Origin: Enterococcus alishanensis
GTDB taxonomy: Bacteria > Bacillota > Bacilli > Lactobacillales > Enterococcaceae
Assembly (NCBI RefSeq): GCF_019218635.1
Contig: NZ_JAHUZB010000003.1
Location: forward strand, 569,729-633,728
Length of the DNA stretch: 64,000 bases
Direction: 5' to 3'
Shown here: positions 38,668 to 46,951 of the stretch, in pieces
How the letters are laid out: every line of letters begins with the position of its first letter
Position numbering within the stretch: the stretch's first letter is position 1
The notes under the pieces: generated by a model
Databases searched by the model: none
Told to the model about the DNA's origin: nothing
Seen by the model: the letters and a program-made list of their open reading frames with translations, nothing else
Position numbers and translations under genes: made by a program

Positions 38668-38952
38668 CTAGCTATCTTGTAAAATATCTAAAATTTGTTG
38701 CGCTGTTTTTTCTTGACCAATCCCGGAAATGAAAGCTACGCCATGAACCACTGGCACACCATAATCTTTTCGCACTTTAGCAGTTGTGACAATTAAATCG
38801 GCATTGTCTTTTTCCGAATCTAATTCGGTAATGCGTGTTTGTTTTACGTCGGCGTCAATGTTGTTTTCTGCTAGTAAATCTTTAATTTTATTTGCTGCGA
38901 CTGTTGAAGTTGCGATTGCGCCGCCACATGCGACAATAACTCTTTTTTTCAT
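38668..38952 (-). CDS. gatB: Galactitol-type PTS EIIB
   Basis: Small cytosolic phosphocarrier of 94 residues. Cys9 in VIVACGGAIATST is the phosphorylation site in the P-loop of the lactose/galactitol IIB fold. Sits between IIA and IIC in the operon. Confidence 0.92.
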   Translation of the reverse strand: MKKRVIVACGGAIATSTVAANKIKDLLAENNIDADVKQTRITELDSEKDNADLIVTTAKVRKDYGVPVVHGVAFISGIGQEKTAQQILDILQDS

Positions 38953-38969
38953 AATAAATTTCTCCTTTT

Positions 38970-39413
38970 TTATAAATACTCTTCAACGCTTGCTTTGAAT
39001 GCGTCGAGATTTTCCGCGTTTAAGATTTCTGATACCAATACACCATCTTGAATTTTTTCAATTAAGTTTTGTAATTGTTGTAAATGTGTCTCACCTTCAC
39101 CTAGCACTAACATGAATACTACTTTCGGGTGAACGAAATCATCCTCATCGCCGCCCATTTCGTTAAATTCAAGTTCATTTTGGTTAACGATACAAACAAT
39201 CGTATCTTTTTTTACATAAGTGCCATCCGTATGAGGAATTGCTACCGCCGGTGTTGTCGGCAAACCAGTCGCAAAGTTTTCTTCTCGCTCATTTAAAGCG
39301 GCTTCGAATTCTGGACCAACATATCCTTGATCGACTAAGTAATTACTCACCTCTTTGAATAATTCTTTGCGATCTTTAAAATTCGTTTGAAACAAAAATT
39401 CTTTTTCAAACAT
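38970..39413 (-). CDS. gatA: Galactitol-type PTS EIIA
   Basis: Fructose/mannitol-fold IIA protein of 147 residues. His61 in AVAIPHTDGTYV is the phosphorylation site. Start behind AAAGGAGG, immediately after the DeoR gene, so regulator and transporter are one transcription unit. Confidence 0.92.
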   Translation of the reverse strand: MFEKEFLFQTNFKDRKELFKEVSNYLVDQGYVGPEFEAALNEREENFATGLPTTPAVAIPHTDGTYVKKDTIVCIVNQNELEFNEMGGDEDDFVHPKVVFMLVLGEGETHLQQLQNLIEKIQDGVLVSEILNAENLDAFKASVEEYL

Positions 39414-40178
39414 CTATCCTGCCTCCTTTGTTTCAACAATTTCTAAGTCTTCTTTTTTAAAATCTTGCTCCACTTTCTTATCTTTAAACTTAGTGGTAAT
39501 TACAATATCTAAATCAGCTAATTCTGCTGTTTTATATAAGGCTGACTTGCCAAATTTCGTTGCATCTGCCAAGAGAATCACCGAACGGCTATGAGCAACC
39601 ATCATTTTTGAAATTTCAATTTCCCCCATATGATAGTTGGTAACGCCTGATTTTAAATCAATACCAGCGCAACCGAAGAAACCAATATCTACAAAAATTT
39701 CTTTAGCATTGTTTAAACCAAAGCTTCCAAATAATGAATCCTCATTTTTACGAACGTTTCCACCTAAAATAATCAAATCAATCTCTGGTGAATGAATCAG
39801 TAAATTCACGATTGGAATACTATTAGTCACGACTGTTAAATTTTTAAAATTGACTAATTTCTCAGCTAAGGAATAAGTGCTCGTGCCATAATCTAAAAAA
39901 ATGGTATCTCCTGGTTCAATATATTTCAACGCTCGTTGGGCGATTATCTCTTTTTCTTCTTCGTTTTCTGAACGTCGACGATCATAATCCGTTTCAATGT
40001 TTGCTTCATCTAAAATAGCACCACCGTATGTTTTCTTTAGCAAGCCTTCTTCTTCAAGCTCGGTCATATCTTTACGGATTGTCTCTCGGGATACCTTTAA
40101 CTGTTTACTAACATCTAAAATACGAATTGACTTTTTCTCTCTCAAAAGATCTAGTATTTTTTGCTTACGATCATTCAT
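39414..40178 (-). CDS. DeoR-family repressor of the galactitol operon
   Basis: Sugar-phosphate sensing regulator of 254 residues. N-terminal helix-turn-helix (RILDVSKQLKVSRETIRKDM) and a C-terminal DeoR sensor domain (FLDYGTSTYSLAEKL, GCAGIDLKSGVTNY). Start ATG 40178 with AGAGGAGGG. First gene of the operon; repeated TTTGCAA elements upstream are likely operators. An LacR/GatR-like role with tagatose 6-phosphate as inducer is inferred. Confidence 0.9.
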   Translation of the reverse strand: MNDRKQKILDLLREKKSIRILDVSKQLKVSRETIRKDMTELEEEGLLKKTYGGAILDEANIETDYDRRRSENEEEKEIIAQRALKYIEPGDTIFLDYGTSTYSLAEKLVNFKNLTVVTNSIPIVNLLIHSPEIDLIILGGNVRKNEDSLFGSFGLNNAKEIFVDIGFFGCAGIDLKSGVTNYHMGEIEISKMMVAHSRSVILLADATKFGKSALYKTAELADLDIVITTKFKDKKVEQDFKKEDLEIVETKEAG

Positions 40179-40216
40179 CGTTTTCCCTCCTCTTGTAATC
40201 GTTACCATAATAATAG

Positions 40217-40320
40217 CATGTATTTTGCAAATTGCAAGTTAAATTTGGCAAAAGCCAATTATTTTTTTGCTGTTTGCAAATTATCATTGCTTTTATGCCA
40301 AAAAAATGCAAAAATAATCT
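40217..40320. promoter_or_regulatory. Divergent control region with repeated TTTGCAA elements
   Basis: Between the DeoR gene and the divergent kinase gene are TTTTGCAAATTGCAAG (40223-40238), TTTGGCAAAAGCCA (about 40243-40257), TTTGCAAATTATCATTGC (40273-40290) and ATGCCAAAAAAATGCAAAAA. Such spaced A/T-rich repeats are usual DeoR-family operators. They would coordinate both directions. Confidence 0.65.
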
Positions 40321-40345
40321 TATAAATATATTAGGAGTGAGTAAG

Positions 40346-41287
40346 ATGATTCATATTGTTTGTCCAAACCCTGCAGTTGATCGCACACTACTATTTGAAA
40401 AAATTCAAAAAAGTCTACCTAATCGACCTAAAGAAATTCGTGAATTTCCTGGTGGAAAAGGCTTTAATGTCGCTTATGCTCTTCAATACAAGCAACCTGA
40501 GGAAATGATAATTCACACAATGTTGGGAGGAAATTATGGTCAACAAGTTGCCGACTTAGCAAAAGATTTAGGCTATCAATTGAAAATTACCAAAATAGCA
40601 ACCAATACGAGAATTTGCAATATCCTAATTGATCAGAGCCAACAGGATATTTTCCCCTTATATGAAAGAGGATTTGAATTAGATGAAGAAACCTTGAATG
40701 ATTTTACTTGCCAATTAGTAAAAACTGTCAATGATGGAGATTATTTAGTTTTTTCAGGCTCGCTGATGCAAGGGATGCCAGCTGATTATACTTTTAGAGT
40801 AAAAAATCTTTTACAACTTCAAGGCAAACAAGTCAACCTATGTGTTGATACTAGTGGTCCAGCTTTATTGAACACTTATCAAGAAAGTTCGCCTTACTTA
40901 GTTAAAATCAACGATGAGGAAATTTTAGATATTTTCCCAAATGAAAAATTAGAAACTACGAACGATTATCTGAAATTACTGCAAAACAAAGTTGATCCTA
41001 AAATTCCCTATTTTATTATCACGCTAGGAAAAGATGGTGTGATTGCTCGAGCAAAAGGAACATTCTACTTTGCAAGTGCAAAAAAAGTGATAGCAAATAA
41101 TCCAATTGCCTCTGGTGATTTCTTTTTAGGACGCTTAATGGCTGGTTTATCCCAGCATCAAACTTTTTCTAAAACCTTACAAGATGCAGTTACTTTTTCA
41201 ACCACCAATGTTTTGAATTGGTATCCTGAAGTTTTTTCAGAACAATTACTCGAAGTTGCTCAAACAATTACAATAAAAGAATTATAA
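40346..41287 (+). CDS. PfkB-type sugar-phosphate kinase (tagatose-6-phosphate kinase-like)
   Basis: Ribokinase-fold kinase of 313 residues, LacC/FruK class. N-terminal MIHIVCPNPAVDRTLLFE, glycine-rich GGKGFNVAYAL and C-terminal ASGDFFLGRLMAGL with the catalytic Asp. Start ATG 40346 after GGAGTGAG. Divergent from the galactitol operon and ahead of a strong terminator. It fills the missing step: tagatose 6-phosphate to tagatose 1,6-bisphosphate, which the LacD half of the fusion then cleaves. Phosphofructokinase activity is the alternative. Confidence 0.87.
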   Translation: MIHIVCPNPAVDRTLLFEKIQKSLPNRPKEIREFPGGKGFNVAYALQYKQPEEMIIHTMLGGNYGQQVADLAKDLGYQLKITKIATNTRICNILIDQSQQDIFPLYERGFELDEETLNDFTCQLVKTVNDGDYLVFSGSLMQGMPADYTFRVKNLLQLQGKQVNLCVDTSGPALLNTYQESSPYLVKINDEEILDIFPNEKLETTNDYLKLLQNKVDPKIPYFIITLGKDGVIARAKGTFYFASAKKVIANNPIASGDFFLGRLMAGLSQHQTFSKTLQDAVTFSTTNVLNWYPEVFSEQLLEVAQTITIKEL

Positions 41288-41319
41288 TAATAACCTTCTC
41301 ATCATTTGAGAAGGTTATT
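41288..41319 (+). terminator. Terminator after the PfkB kinase
   Basis: Stem AATAACCTTCTCA / TGAGAAGGTTATT around a TCATT-type loop. Confidence 0.85.
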
Positions 41320-41446
41320 ATTAACTTAAATTTATTGAAACCTAACTTATAATCATTATTAATGCGTATCTTTTTTAATTATTTTGATTATTATGTACAC
41401 TGGAATTACAAGATGAATTGATTTATTCAGAAAAGAGGTGTATCAG

Positions 41447-41680
41447 ATGATTTATCAGACTGTTACTTGGAAGGTTTTTGATGATCCTCAGCAAAGCATG
41501 AGCCATGATGAAATTATCCATTTTATTGATGTTGACAGCCAACAAGCCGCTGAAATGAATATCATCACGAAAAGCTCAGATTATAATGAGGTTTTAGAAC
41601 ATATTTTTTCTGATGAGAAAGCCAGTGATAATATCAAATTTTTTAACTCTGAAGGTGAATATTTCGCCGCACGATTATAA
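41447..41680 (+). CDS. Small acidic protein, unknown function
   Basis: Not recognised. The protein of 77 residues starts MIYQTVTWKVFDDPQQSMSH; acidic, soluble, no signal. The start is ATG 41447 since AGAGGTG lies six bases before it. It ends 15 bp before a strong bidirectional terminator shared with aroK. Confidence 0.65.
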   Translation: MIYQTVTWKVFDDPQQSMSHDEIIHFIDVDSQQAAEMNIITKSSDYNEVLEHIFSDEKASDNIKFFNSEGEYFAARL

Positions 41681-41694
41681 GAAAATCACCTAAA

Positions 41695-41733
41695 AAAGAA
41701 GCTTACTCGATTGATAGAGTAAGCTTCTTTTTT
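41695..41733. terminator. Bidirectional terminator between the small gene and aroK
   Basis: Stem AAGAAGCTTACTC / GAGTAAGCTTCTT flanked by A and T runs, closing the aro operon on the minus strand. Confidence 0.92.
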
Positions 41734-41735
41734 AC

Positions 41736-42233
41736 TTAAGCTAATTGTTGAATAATCTCATTTGCAATTTCTTGCGGGCATCGATGGGAAGTTTCAACTG
41801 TTATTTTAGCAAGCTTTTCATATAAGTTTTTTCTACTATAAAATAATTCCTTGATTTCGCTATCAGCTTTATTTGTCGCATTAGGGCGGATATTTTCTTC
41901 GTCGTTTCGAATGCGATCGATTAAAACATCTGGGTTGGTTTTTAAATAAATGACCTTTTTATCTGCCAAAACATCTTGATTTTCTTCCTGCAAAATGACT
42001 CCACCACCGGTAGCAATCACCGATGATTGGTTAATGGCTTCTTTTAATAAATTCGTTTCATGCTTACGAAATGCCGCTTCACCATGATTCTTAAAAAATT
42101 CACTAATTGAACCAATTCTTTCAACTAAAACATCGTCCATATCAACCCGTTGGCAGTCCAATATTTTTGCTACCTCTTGGCTAATTGTTGTTTTCCCTGC
42201 TCCCATAAAACCAATTAAAATGATTGCTTCCAT
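41736..42233 (-). CDS. aroK: Shikimate kinase
   Basis: Phosphorylates shikimate at the 3-hydroxyl. Walker A GFMGAGKTT, the DMDD shikimate-binding motif, GEAAFRKHE and GGGV are present; 165 residues. Last gene of aroE-aroF-aroB-aroK. Later steps (aroA, aroC) are not in the window. Confidence 0.95.
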   Translation of the reverse strand: MEAIILIGFMGAGKTTISQEVAKILDCQRVDMDDVLVERIGSISEFFKNHGEAAFRKHETNLLKEAINQSSVIATGGGVILQEENQDVLADKKVIYLKTNPDVLIDRIRNDEENIRPNATNKADSEIKELFYSRKNLYEKLAKITVETSHRCPQEIANEIIQQLA

Positions 42234-42251
42234 TGAACTTCCCCTTTTCTC

Positions 42252-43307
42252 TTATAAATATGATTGGAAATCACTTAATAAAATCTTGTGAATCTCTCCT
42301 TTGCCAATTTCCGGCACAATTACAATCTGGATATTTTTTCCGCGAACTTTTTTATCATGTAGGATTGCTTGGTAAATCTCTTTTGACTGCCAAGGTGTAA
42401 AGCTAGCTGGTAACTGATATTTTTTTACCATCTGGCTTATTTCTTCAGCTAAACCAGCTTGACTGAATCCCTTTTCTTCTGCTGCTTTAGTCATTTGAAC
42501 CATGCCAATCGCAACTGCTTCTCCGTGAGTAATATTTTCATAATGCTGGCTCGCTTCCAACCCATGTCCAATCGTATGACCAAAATTTAGTAGTAGTCGC
42601 TCGCTTTCGTCAAATTCATCTGCTTCTACTAACTTTTTCTTCACTAATAGGGCCTTCTCAATGATACTAACGCTATTTGGTAATACCTCGTTAAGTCCAC
42701 TTAATGATCGCAATTGTTGCCATAAGTTTTTATCTTGAATTAAAGCGCATTTGATTACTTCAGCCATTCCTTCAGCTAATCGATTTTGCGGTAGTGTTTT
42801 TAGTGTTGTTGGATCAATCAAGACACCATCGGGCTGTGCAAAAGTGCCAATAATATTCTTAGCCTTTTGACTATTCACACCAGTTTTTCCACCAATACTA
42901 GAATCTACTTGCGCCAGTAAAGAAGTTGGAACTTGAATAAAGTGCAATCCTCGCATATAGGTTGATGCAACAAAACCGGTTAAATCCCCAATTACGCCGC
43001 CACCTAATCCAATCAGTGCATCACTACGACTAAAATCATTTTCAGTTAAAAAGTCGTAAAGCTGATTGGCAGTTTCCAGTGACTTACTTTTTTCTCCAGC
43101 GGGAATAATGTAGTGAACCACTTCAAAGCCATGTTTTTTCAAATCAGCTAACACCGCTGCACCGTAAATCGGAAATACGTTACTGTCACTAATCAAGGCA
43201 ATCTTTCTGGCAGACCATTTTTCAGCTACCCAAGCACCGAGTTTTTTTAAAGCATCTTCTTCCAGTAAAATATCATAACTCTTGCTGCCTAGTTCAATTT
43301 TTAGCAA
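42252..43307 (-). CDS. aroB: 3-dehydroquinate synthase
   Basis: Converts DAHP to 3-dehydroquinate with NAD and a metal ion. Signatures GLGGGVIGDLTGFVAST, SSIGGKTGVN and NFGHTIGHGLE. The start is best placed at TTG 43307, nine bases after AGGAGG; an ATG further upstream would overlap aroF more deeply and has no site. It overlaps the aroF end by 14 nt. Confidence 0.95.
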   Translation of the reverse strand: MLKIELGSKSYDILLEEDALKKLGAWVAEKWSARKIALISDSNVFPIYGAAVLADLKKHGFEVVHYIIPAGEKSKSLETANQLYDFLTENDFSRSDALIGLGGGVIGDLTGFVASTYMRGLHFIQVPTSLLAQVDSSIGGKTGVNSQKAKNIIGTFAQPDGVLIDPTTLKTLPQNRLAEGMAEVIKCALIQDKNLWQQLRSLSGLNEVLPNSVSIIEKALLVKKKLVEADEFDESERLLLNFGHTIGHGLEASQHYENITHGEAVAIGMVQMTKAAEEKGFSQAGLAEEISQMVKKYQLPASFTPWQSKEIYQAILHDKKVRGKNIQIVIVPEIGKGEIHKILLSDFQSYL

Positions 43308-44343
43308 GGCTAGTTGCCTCCTCTGAAAGTCCATTCACTTTTTTCATTGCTTCTGCTAAAATATCGACTTCTTTCATCATTTGCAAGTAATTTTTTTCAT
43401 TTAATGACTGATCTCCATCTGACCAGGCATTGACTGGGTCAGGGTGAATCTCTACGATCATACCATCAGCACCACTAGCAACACCGGCACGAGCCATTGG
43501 TGCTACCAAATCCCAGACACCTGTTCCATGACTAGGATCAACGATCACTGGGAAATGGCTTAATTTTTTAATGATTGGCACCGCACTTAAGTCTAAAGTA
43601 TTGCGGGTTGCTTTTTCATATGTCCGAATACCACGTTCAATAAATAAGATATTGAAATTATTCTGCACCGCAATGTATTCAGCCGCATTCAACCATTCCT
43701 CAATTGTTCCCGAAATACCGCGCTTTAAGCCAATCGGTTTTCCTGTTTTACCGACAGCCTCTAACAAACGGAAATTTTGCATGTTTCGGGCACCAATCTG
43801 AATAATGTCTGCGTATTTTGCTACTACATCAATGTGACCCTCATCCATTACTTCCGTGATTACTTTCAAATCATGGGCATCAGCGGCTTTTCGCATCATT
43901 TTCAAGCCATCTTCTCCCAGACCTTGGAAAGCGTAAGGTGAAGTTCTCGGCTTGTAGGCCCCACCACGTAAAATTTTAGCGCCGCCAGCTTTTGCCATGC
44001 GAGCTGCTTCCATAATCTGTTCTTCCCCTTCGACTGAACAAGGTCCTGCCATCGTGACAAAATCTCCAGCGCCGATTTTCACCCCATCAACATCTACGAC
44101 AGTATCTTGTGGATGAAATTCTCGGGAAGTCAGCTTGTAACTGTTGGTAATCGGTACGACCCGCTCTACAGAATCATACCGCTGAAAAGAAACATTTTGT
44201 AAAATCTCCGGATCACCCAATAAACCTAAGACAATTCGATCTCTTCCGTGATTGATTTGTACGTCTAAACCTTTTTCTTTAATTGTGGTAATAATTGGCT
44301 GTAACTGACTTTCAGTTACTTCTTGCTTCATAATTAAAATCAT
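43294..44343 (-). CDS. aroF: DAHP synthase, type I-beta with regulatory N-terminal domain
   Basis: Joins phosphoenolpyruvate and erythrose 4-phosphate, the first committed step to aromatics. Residues 1-80 form a ferredoxin-like domain (PIITTIKEKGLDVQINHGR) as in feedback-controlled type I-beta enzymes; the barrel follows with MAGPCSVEGEEQ, RGGAYKPRTSPYAFQG and VDPSHGTG. Second gene of the operon, so the entry enzyme is under the leader-peptide attenuator upstream of aroE. Confidence 0.93.
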   Translation of the reverse strand: MILIMKQEVTESQLQPIITTIKEKGLDVQINHGRDRIVLGLLGDPEILQNVSFQRYDSVERVVPITNSYKLTSREFHPQDTVVDVDGVKIGAGDFVTMAGPCSVEGEEQIMEAARMAKAGGAKILRGGAYKPRTSPYAFQGLGEDGLKMMRKAADAHDLKVITEVMDEGHIDVVAKYADIIQIGARNMQNFRLLEAVGKTGKPIGLKRGISGTIEEWLNAAEYIAVQNNFNILFIERGIRTYEKATRNTLDLSAVPIIKKLSHFPVIVDPSHGTGVWDLVAPMARAGVASGADGMIVEIHPDPVNAWSDGDQSLNEKNYLQMMKEVDILAEAMKKVNGLSEEATSLAKN

Positions 44344-44358
44344 ATATCCTAAACCCCT

Positions 44359-45237
44359 TTATTTTTGAATTTCCGCTTCTAACAATGGTCGAATCACATC
44401 TAATGGCATTTTTTCACCCGTCCATAATTCAAATGCTGCAGCTCCTTGATGTAGCAACATTCCCAAACCATTAATTGCTACCGCACCCTTTTCCGCAGCT
44501 GCTTTTAATAATTTTGTTTCCGCTGGATGATAAATGACATCGAAAACAGGTAAATCAGCTCTTAATAAATCAACATCTCCAATTGGCATTTGATCAGGCT
44601 GCGGATCCATGCCAACATTGGTACCATTAATTAATAAATCACTCTCTGCTAAAGCATCAGCAACTACTTGCGGGTCCGCTAAATCGCCGAGTTTTATTTT
44701 ACAGCCAGTTTCTTGTTCAATTTCTTTCAGTTTAGGAGCGATTGTTTGATAAAATTCATCTTTAATATTTAATACGTCAATTGCACTAGCTCCCTCAATT
44801 GCTGCTTGTGTAATAATTGCAGTTGCTGCACCACCAGCTCCTAAAACTGTAATTTTTTTATTCTTTACACTTAAATCATGCTCTGCCAAACTAGCTAAAC
44901 ATCCAGTCCCGTCTGTCGTGTGACCAACTAATTTGCCATCTTGATTGACAATCGTATTAATTGCTCCAATCAAACGAGCAGCTTGACTTAATTCATCGAC
45001 ATGTTCAATCGCTGCCATCTTATGGGGCATCGAAAGATTAATTCCTAAAAGTTCTAAATCGCGAATCGCTTGGATACTACGGCCCAACGTCTCAGGCTGA
45101 ATATCAAAACTTAAGTAGACAGCGTCAATTCCTAATTCTCGAAATGCTGTCGTGTGCATCGTTGGCGAAAAGCTGTGCCTTGCTGGCAGTGCATATAAAC
45201 CTGCCAATCTTGTTTTTCCCGAAATTTGTTTTTCCAT
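44359..45237 (-). CDS. aroE: Shikimate dehydrogenase
   Basis: NADPH-linked reduction of 3-dehydroshikimate. Length 292 residues from ATG 45237, preceded by GAAGGAGG. Substrate residues in ARHSFSPTMHT and NLSMPHK; nucleotide motif GAGGAATAI; LLINGTNVGM. First gene of the aro operon, about 30 bp after the leader terminator. Confidence 0.95.
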   Translation of the reverse strand: MEKQISGKTRLAGLYALPARHSFSPTMHTTAFRELGIDAVYLSFDIQPETLGRSIQAIRDLELLGINLSMPHKMAAIEHVDELSQAARLIGAINTIVNQDGKLVGHTTDGTGCLASLAEHDLSVKNKKITVLGAGGAATAIITQAAIEGASAIDVLNIKDEFYQTIAPKLKEIEQETGCKIKLGDLADPQVVADALAESDLLINGTNVGMDPQPDQMPIGDVDLLRADLPVFDVIYHPAETKLLKAAAEKGAVAINGLGMLLHQGAAAFELWTGEKMPLDVIRPLLEAEIQK

Positions 45238-45262
45238 ACGTACCTCCTTCAAATAATAAAAG

Positions 45263-45303
45263 CAAAAAAGACTCATTGTAGATAAAAACCTACAATGAGT
45301 CTT
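45263..45303 (-). terminator. Attenuator terminator before aroE
   Basis: Perfect 14-bp stem (45268-45281 with 45290-45303) closed by an 8-nt loop, then T-rich sequence on the minus strand, lying between the promoter and aroE. A terminator in this place must be conditional, or the operon would not be expressed. Confidence 0.9.
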
Positions 45304-45436
45304 CCACCAGAAAAAATGGTATTGAAAAAGCCACTATAGATTTTTCATCTACGTGGCGAACGTCATCTCAAAATCCTTCAGCCATCATAGACGCAAACTT
45401 GTTTGCCGTTTGCATCCATCATGTATGAATACAAAC

Positions 45437-45493
45437 CTACCTAAAATAGCTAAAGTAATAATTATTCAGTTGTGGGGTCATATTTTTTATCAT
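45437..45493 (-). CDS. Aromatic leader peptide of the aro operon
   Basis: An 18-codon frame, MIKNMTPQLNNYYFSYFR, starts at ATG 45493 after TTGGAG and stops at TAG. Five of its last seven residues are Tyr or Phe. It lies about 30 nt into the transcript and 140 nt before the terminator, with two further hairpins between (about 45335-45365 and 45385-45415). Ribosome stalling at Tyr/Phe codons when charged tRNA is short would let transcription pass. No T-box motif is present. Confidence 0.75.
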   Translation of the reverse strand: MIKNMTPQLNNYYFSYFR

Positions 45494-45530
45494 ATCGATC
45501 GCTCCAAACTGTTTTTTTAAGATTGGCTTA

Positions 45531-45559
45531 ATTCTAGACGGGTGTTCTATAATTGTCAA
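45531..45559 (-). promoter_or_regulatory. Promoter of the aro operon
   Basis: TTGACA at 45554-45559 and TAGAAT at 45531-45536 with a 17-bp spacer on the minus strand, leading into the leader-peptide region. Confidence 0.8.
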
Positions 45560-45588
45560 GCATTTTTTTAAAATAAATTCAATTAAAT

Positions 45589-46740
45589 TTATTTATTTGG
45601 ATATTCAAGGATTATTTCAGCTGCTTTTTTTGCGCCATTAAAGGATTTTTTCAGTAATTTTTGTTTTAGTATCTCCGCTTTTTTCTGAATGGTACTGTCT
45701 GTTAAAACTAGTTCCAGAATTTTCTCTAGCTTTTCTTGTGTTATATCATGTTTACTTAATTGATAACCATTGCCGTATTTTTGCGAAATTTTCAGATTGT
45801 AGCGCTGTTCCATTTGCAACCCAAGACCAATAAACGGTTTGCCTGACAAGCAGGCTGTCTGAATCGTTCCCTCACCACCATGAATGAAAGACAAATCAAT
45901 CAAGGAATTGACTTTTTCAGTCGGCAACCAGTCAAAAATATAAACATTTTCAGCAAACTTTTTATTTTTATACTCTGGCAAATAATACGCCACCGGACAA
46001 ATAAATGTATACGGCAATTGGGTTAAAATTTTTAACAGCTTTAAAATCAATGGTCGATTGGCAGAACTTCCCATCGCAAAATAAATCAAAGTTTGACTAT
46101 TTCGTCGCAACTCTAGAATTTTTTCTGGTATTTCAGCTGACAATTTCCCATAAACAAAACCAACAAATTGATAATTAGCTGGTAGTTTTGTGACACCTGT
46201 TAGTTCGGGATAACTAGTAACCAAGTTTAAATCTGCTTCTAATAAATCAAGCGTACGATGAAAAACCTTTTGCTGATATTGTTTTTCAATTTGTCGAAAA
46301 GCTTTCGGGACATAACGAAATTTCAATATAGCTCGACTAATTAATATACCGATAAAAGACTCATTAAATATCTGCCCACTAGTAATTTGCGGTTCAGAAT
46401 AAGCAAACGGCTTTACATAAATCAAAGGAACCTGACATATTCTTGCTGATAAGAACAGCGTCATCGATGTCCCGATAACGACTTTATCAATCTGATTATT
46501 TTTGATAAAATCAATCTCTGCTGCGACTCTCTTTTCAACCAATTCTTGTGAAAAAGGTATTTTTAGCGATTTCCCTTGGTCAAATTTCATCATATTTTCT
46601 GCCAATTTTTCACTTGTTAGCGGTTTTAAATAACTAACTTCAAATCCCGCCTCTTCAATTAAATAAGCAAATTTTTTACTGTACGCCACAAAAAAACAGG
46701 CCGCATTTAATTGTCGTAGCTCTTTGGCTACCTCAACCAT
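45589..46740 (-). CDS. GT-B glycosyltransferase of the UGT/MGT type, 5' end damaged
   Basis: Resembles macrolide/UDP-glycosyltransferases: nucleotide-sugar site with VYIFDWLPTEKVNSL and IHGGEGTIQTAC. The ATG at 46740 gives 383 residues but misses the first Rossmann strand. In-frame codons further upstream (to about 46824) encode KVLFVPETINLAETTR, the expected N-terminus, yet no usable start codon is in that frame. An ATG behind GGAGAGGG opens a different frame that ends after eight codons. A frameshift near 46800 is likely, so the gene may be inactive. Acceptor unknown. Confidence 0.75.
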   Translation of the reverse strand: MVEVAKELRQLNAACFFVAYSKKFAYLIEEAGFEVSYLKPLTSEKLAENMMKFDQGKSLKIPFSQELVEKRVAAEIDFIKNNQIDKVVIGTSMTLFLSARICQVPLIYVKPFAYSEPQITSGQIFNESFIGILISRAILKFRYVPKAFRQIEKQYQQKVFHRTLDLLEADLNLVTSYPELTGVTKLPANYQFVGFVYGKLSAEIPEKILELRRNSQTLIYFAMGSSANRPLILKLLKILTQLPYTFICPVAYYLPEYKNKKFAENVYIFDWLPTEKVNSLIDLSFIHGGEGTIQTACLSGKPFIGLGLQMEQRYNLKISQKYGNGYQLSKHDITQEKLEKILELVLTDSTIQKKAEILKQKLLKKSFNGAKKAAEIILEYPNK

Positions 46741-46914
46741 TCGAGTAGTTTCAGCTAAATTAATTGTCTCAGGTACAAATAAAACTTTCTCCTGTGAATC
46801 CTTAATAATCTTTGACAGGTAAAATCATCCCTCTCCAAGGTTTAAAATAAACATCAACTTTTATTAATAACAATCATAACTTTTTTTGAACAATCCTGCA
46901 TTCATTTAATTAAA

Positions 46915-46945
46915 AAACCATGGAATAACATTTATCCCATGGTTT
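46915..46945 (-). terminator. Terminator after the VanX-like lipoprotein
   Basis: Stem AAACCATGG / CCATGGTTT followed by a T-rich stretch on the minus strand. Confidence 0.8.
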
Positions 46946-46951
46946 AAAACT

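Noticed and set aside
45238-45493. T-box riboswitch upstream of aroE
   Set aside because: No GGTGGnACCGCG-type T-box sequence is present; the Tyr/Phe-rich leader peptide explains the terminator better.
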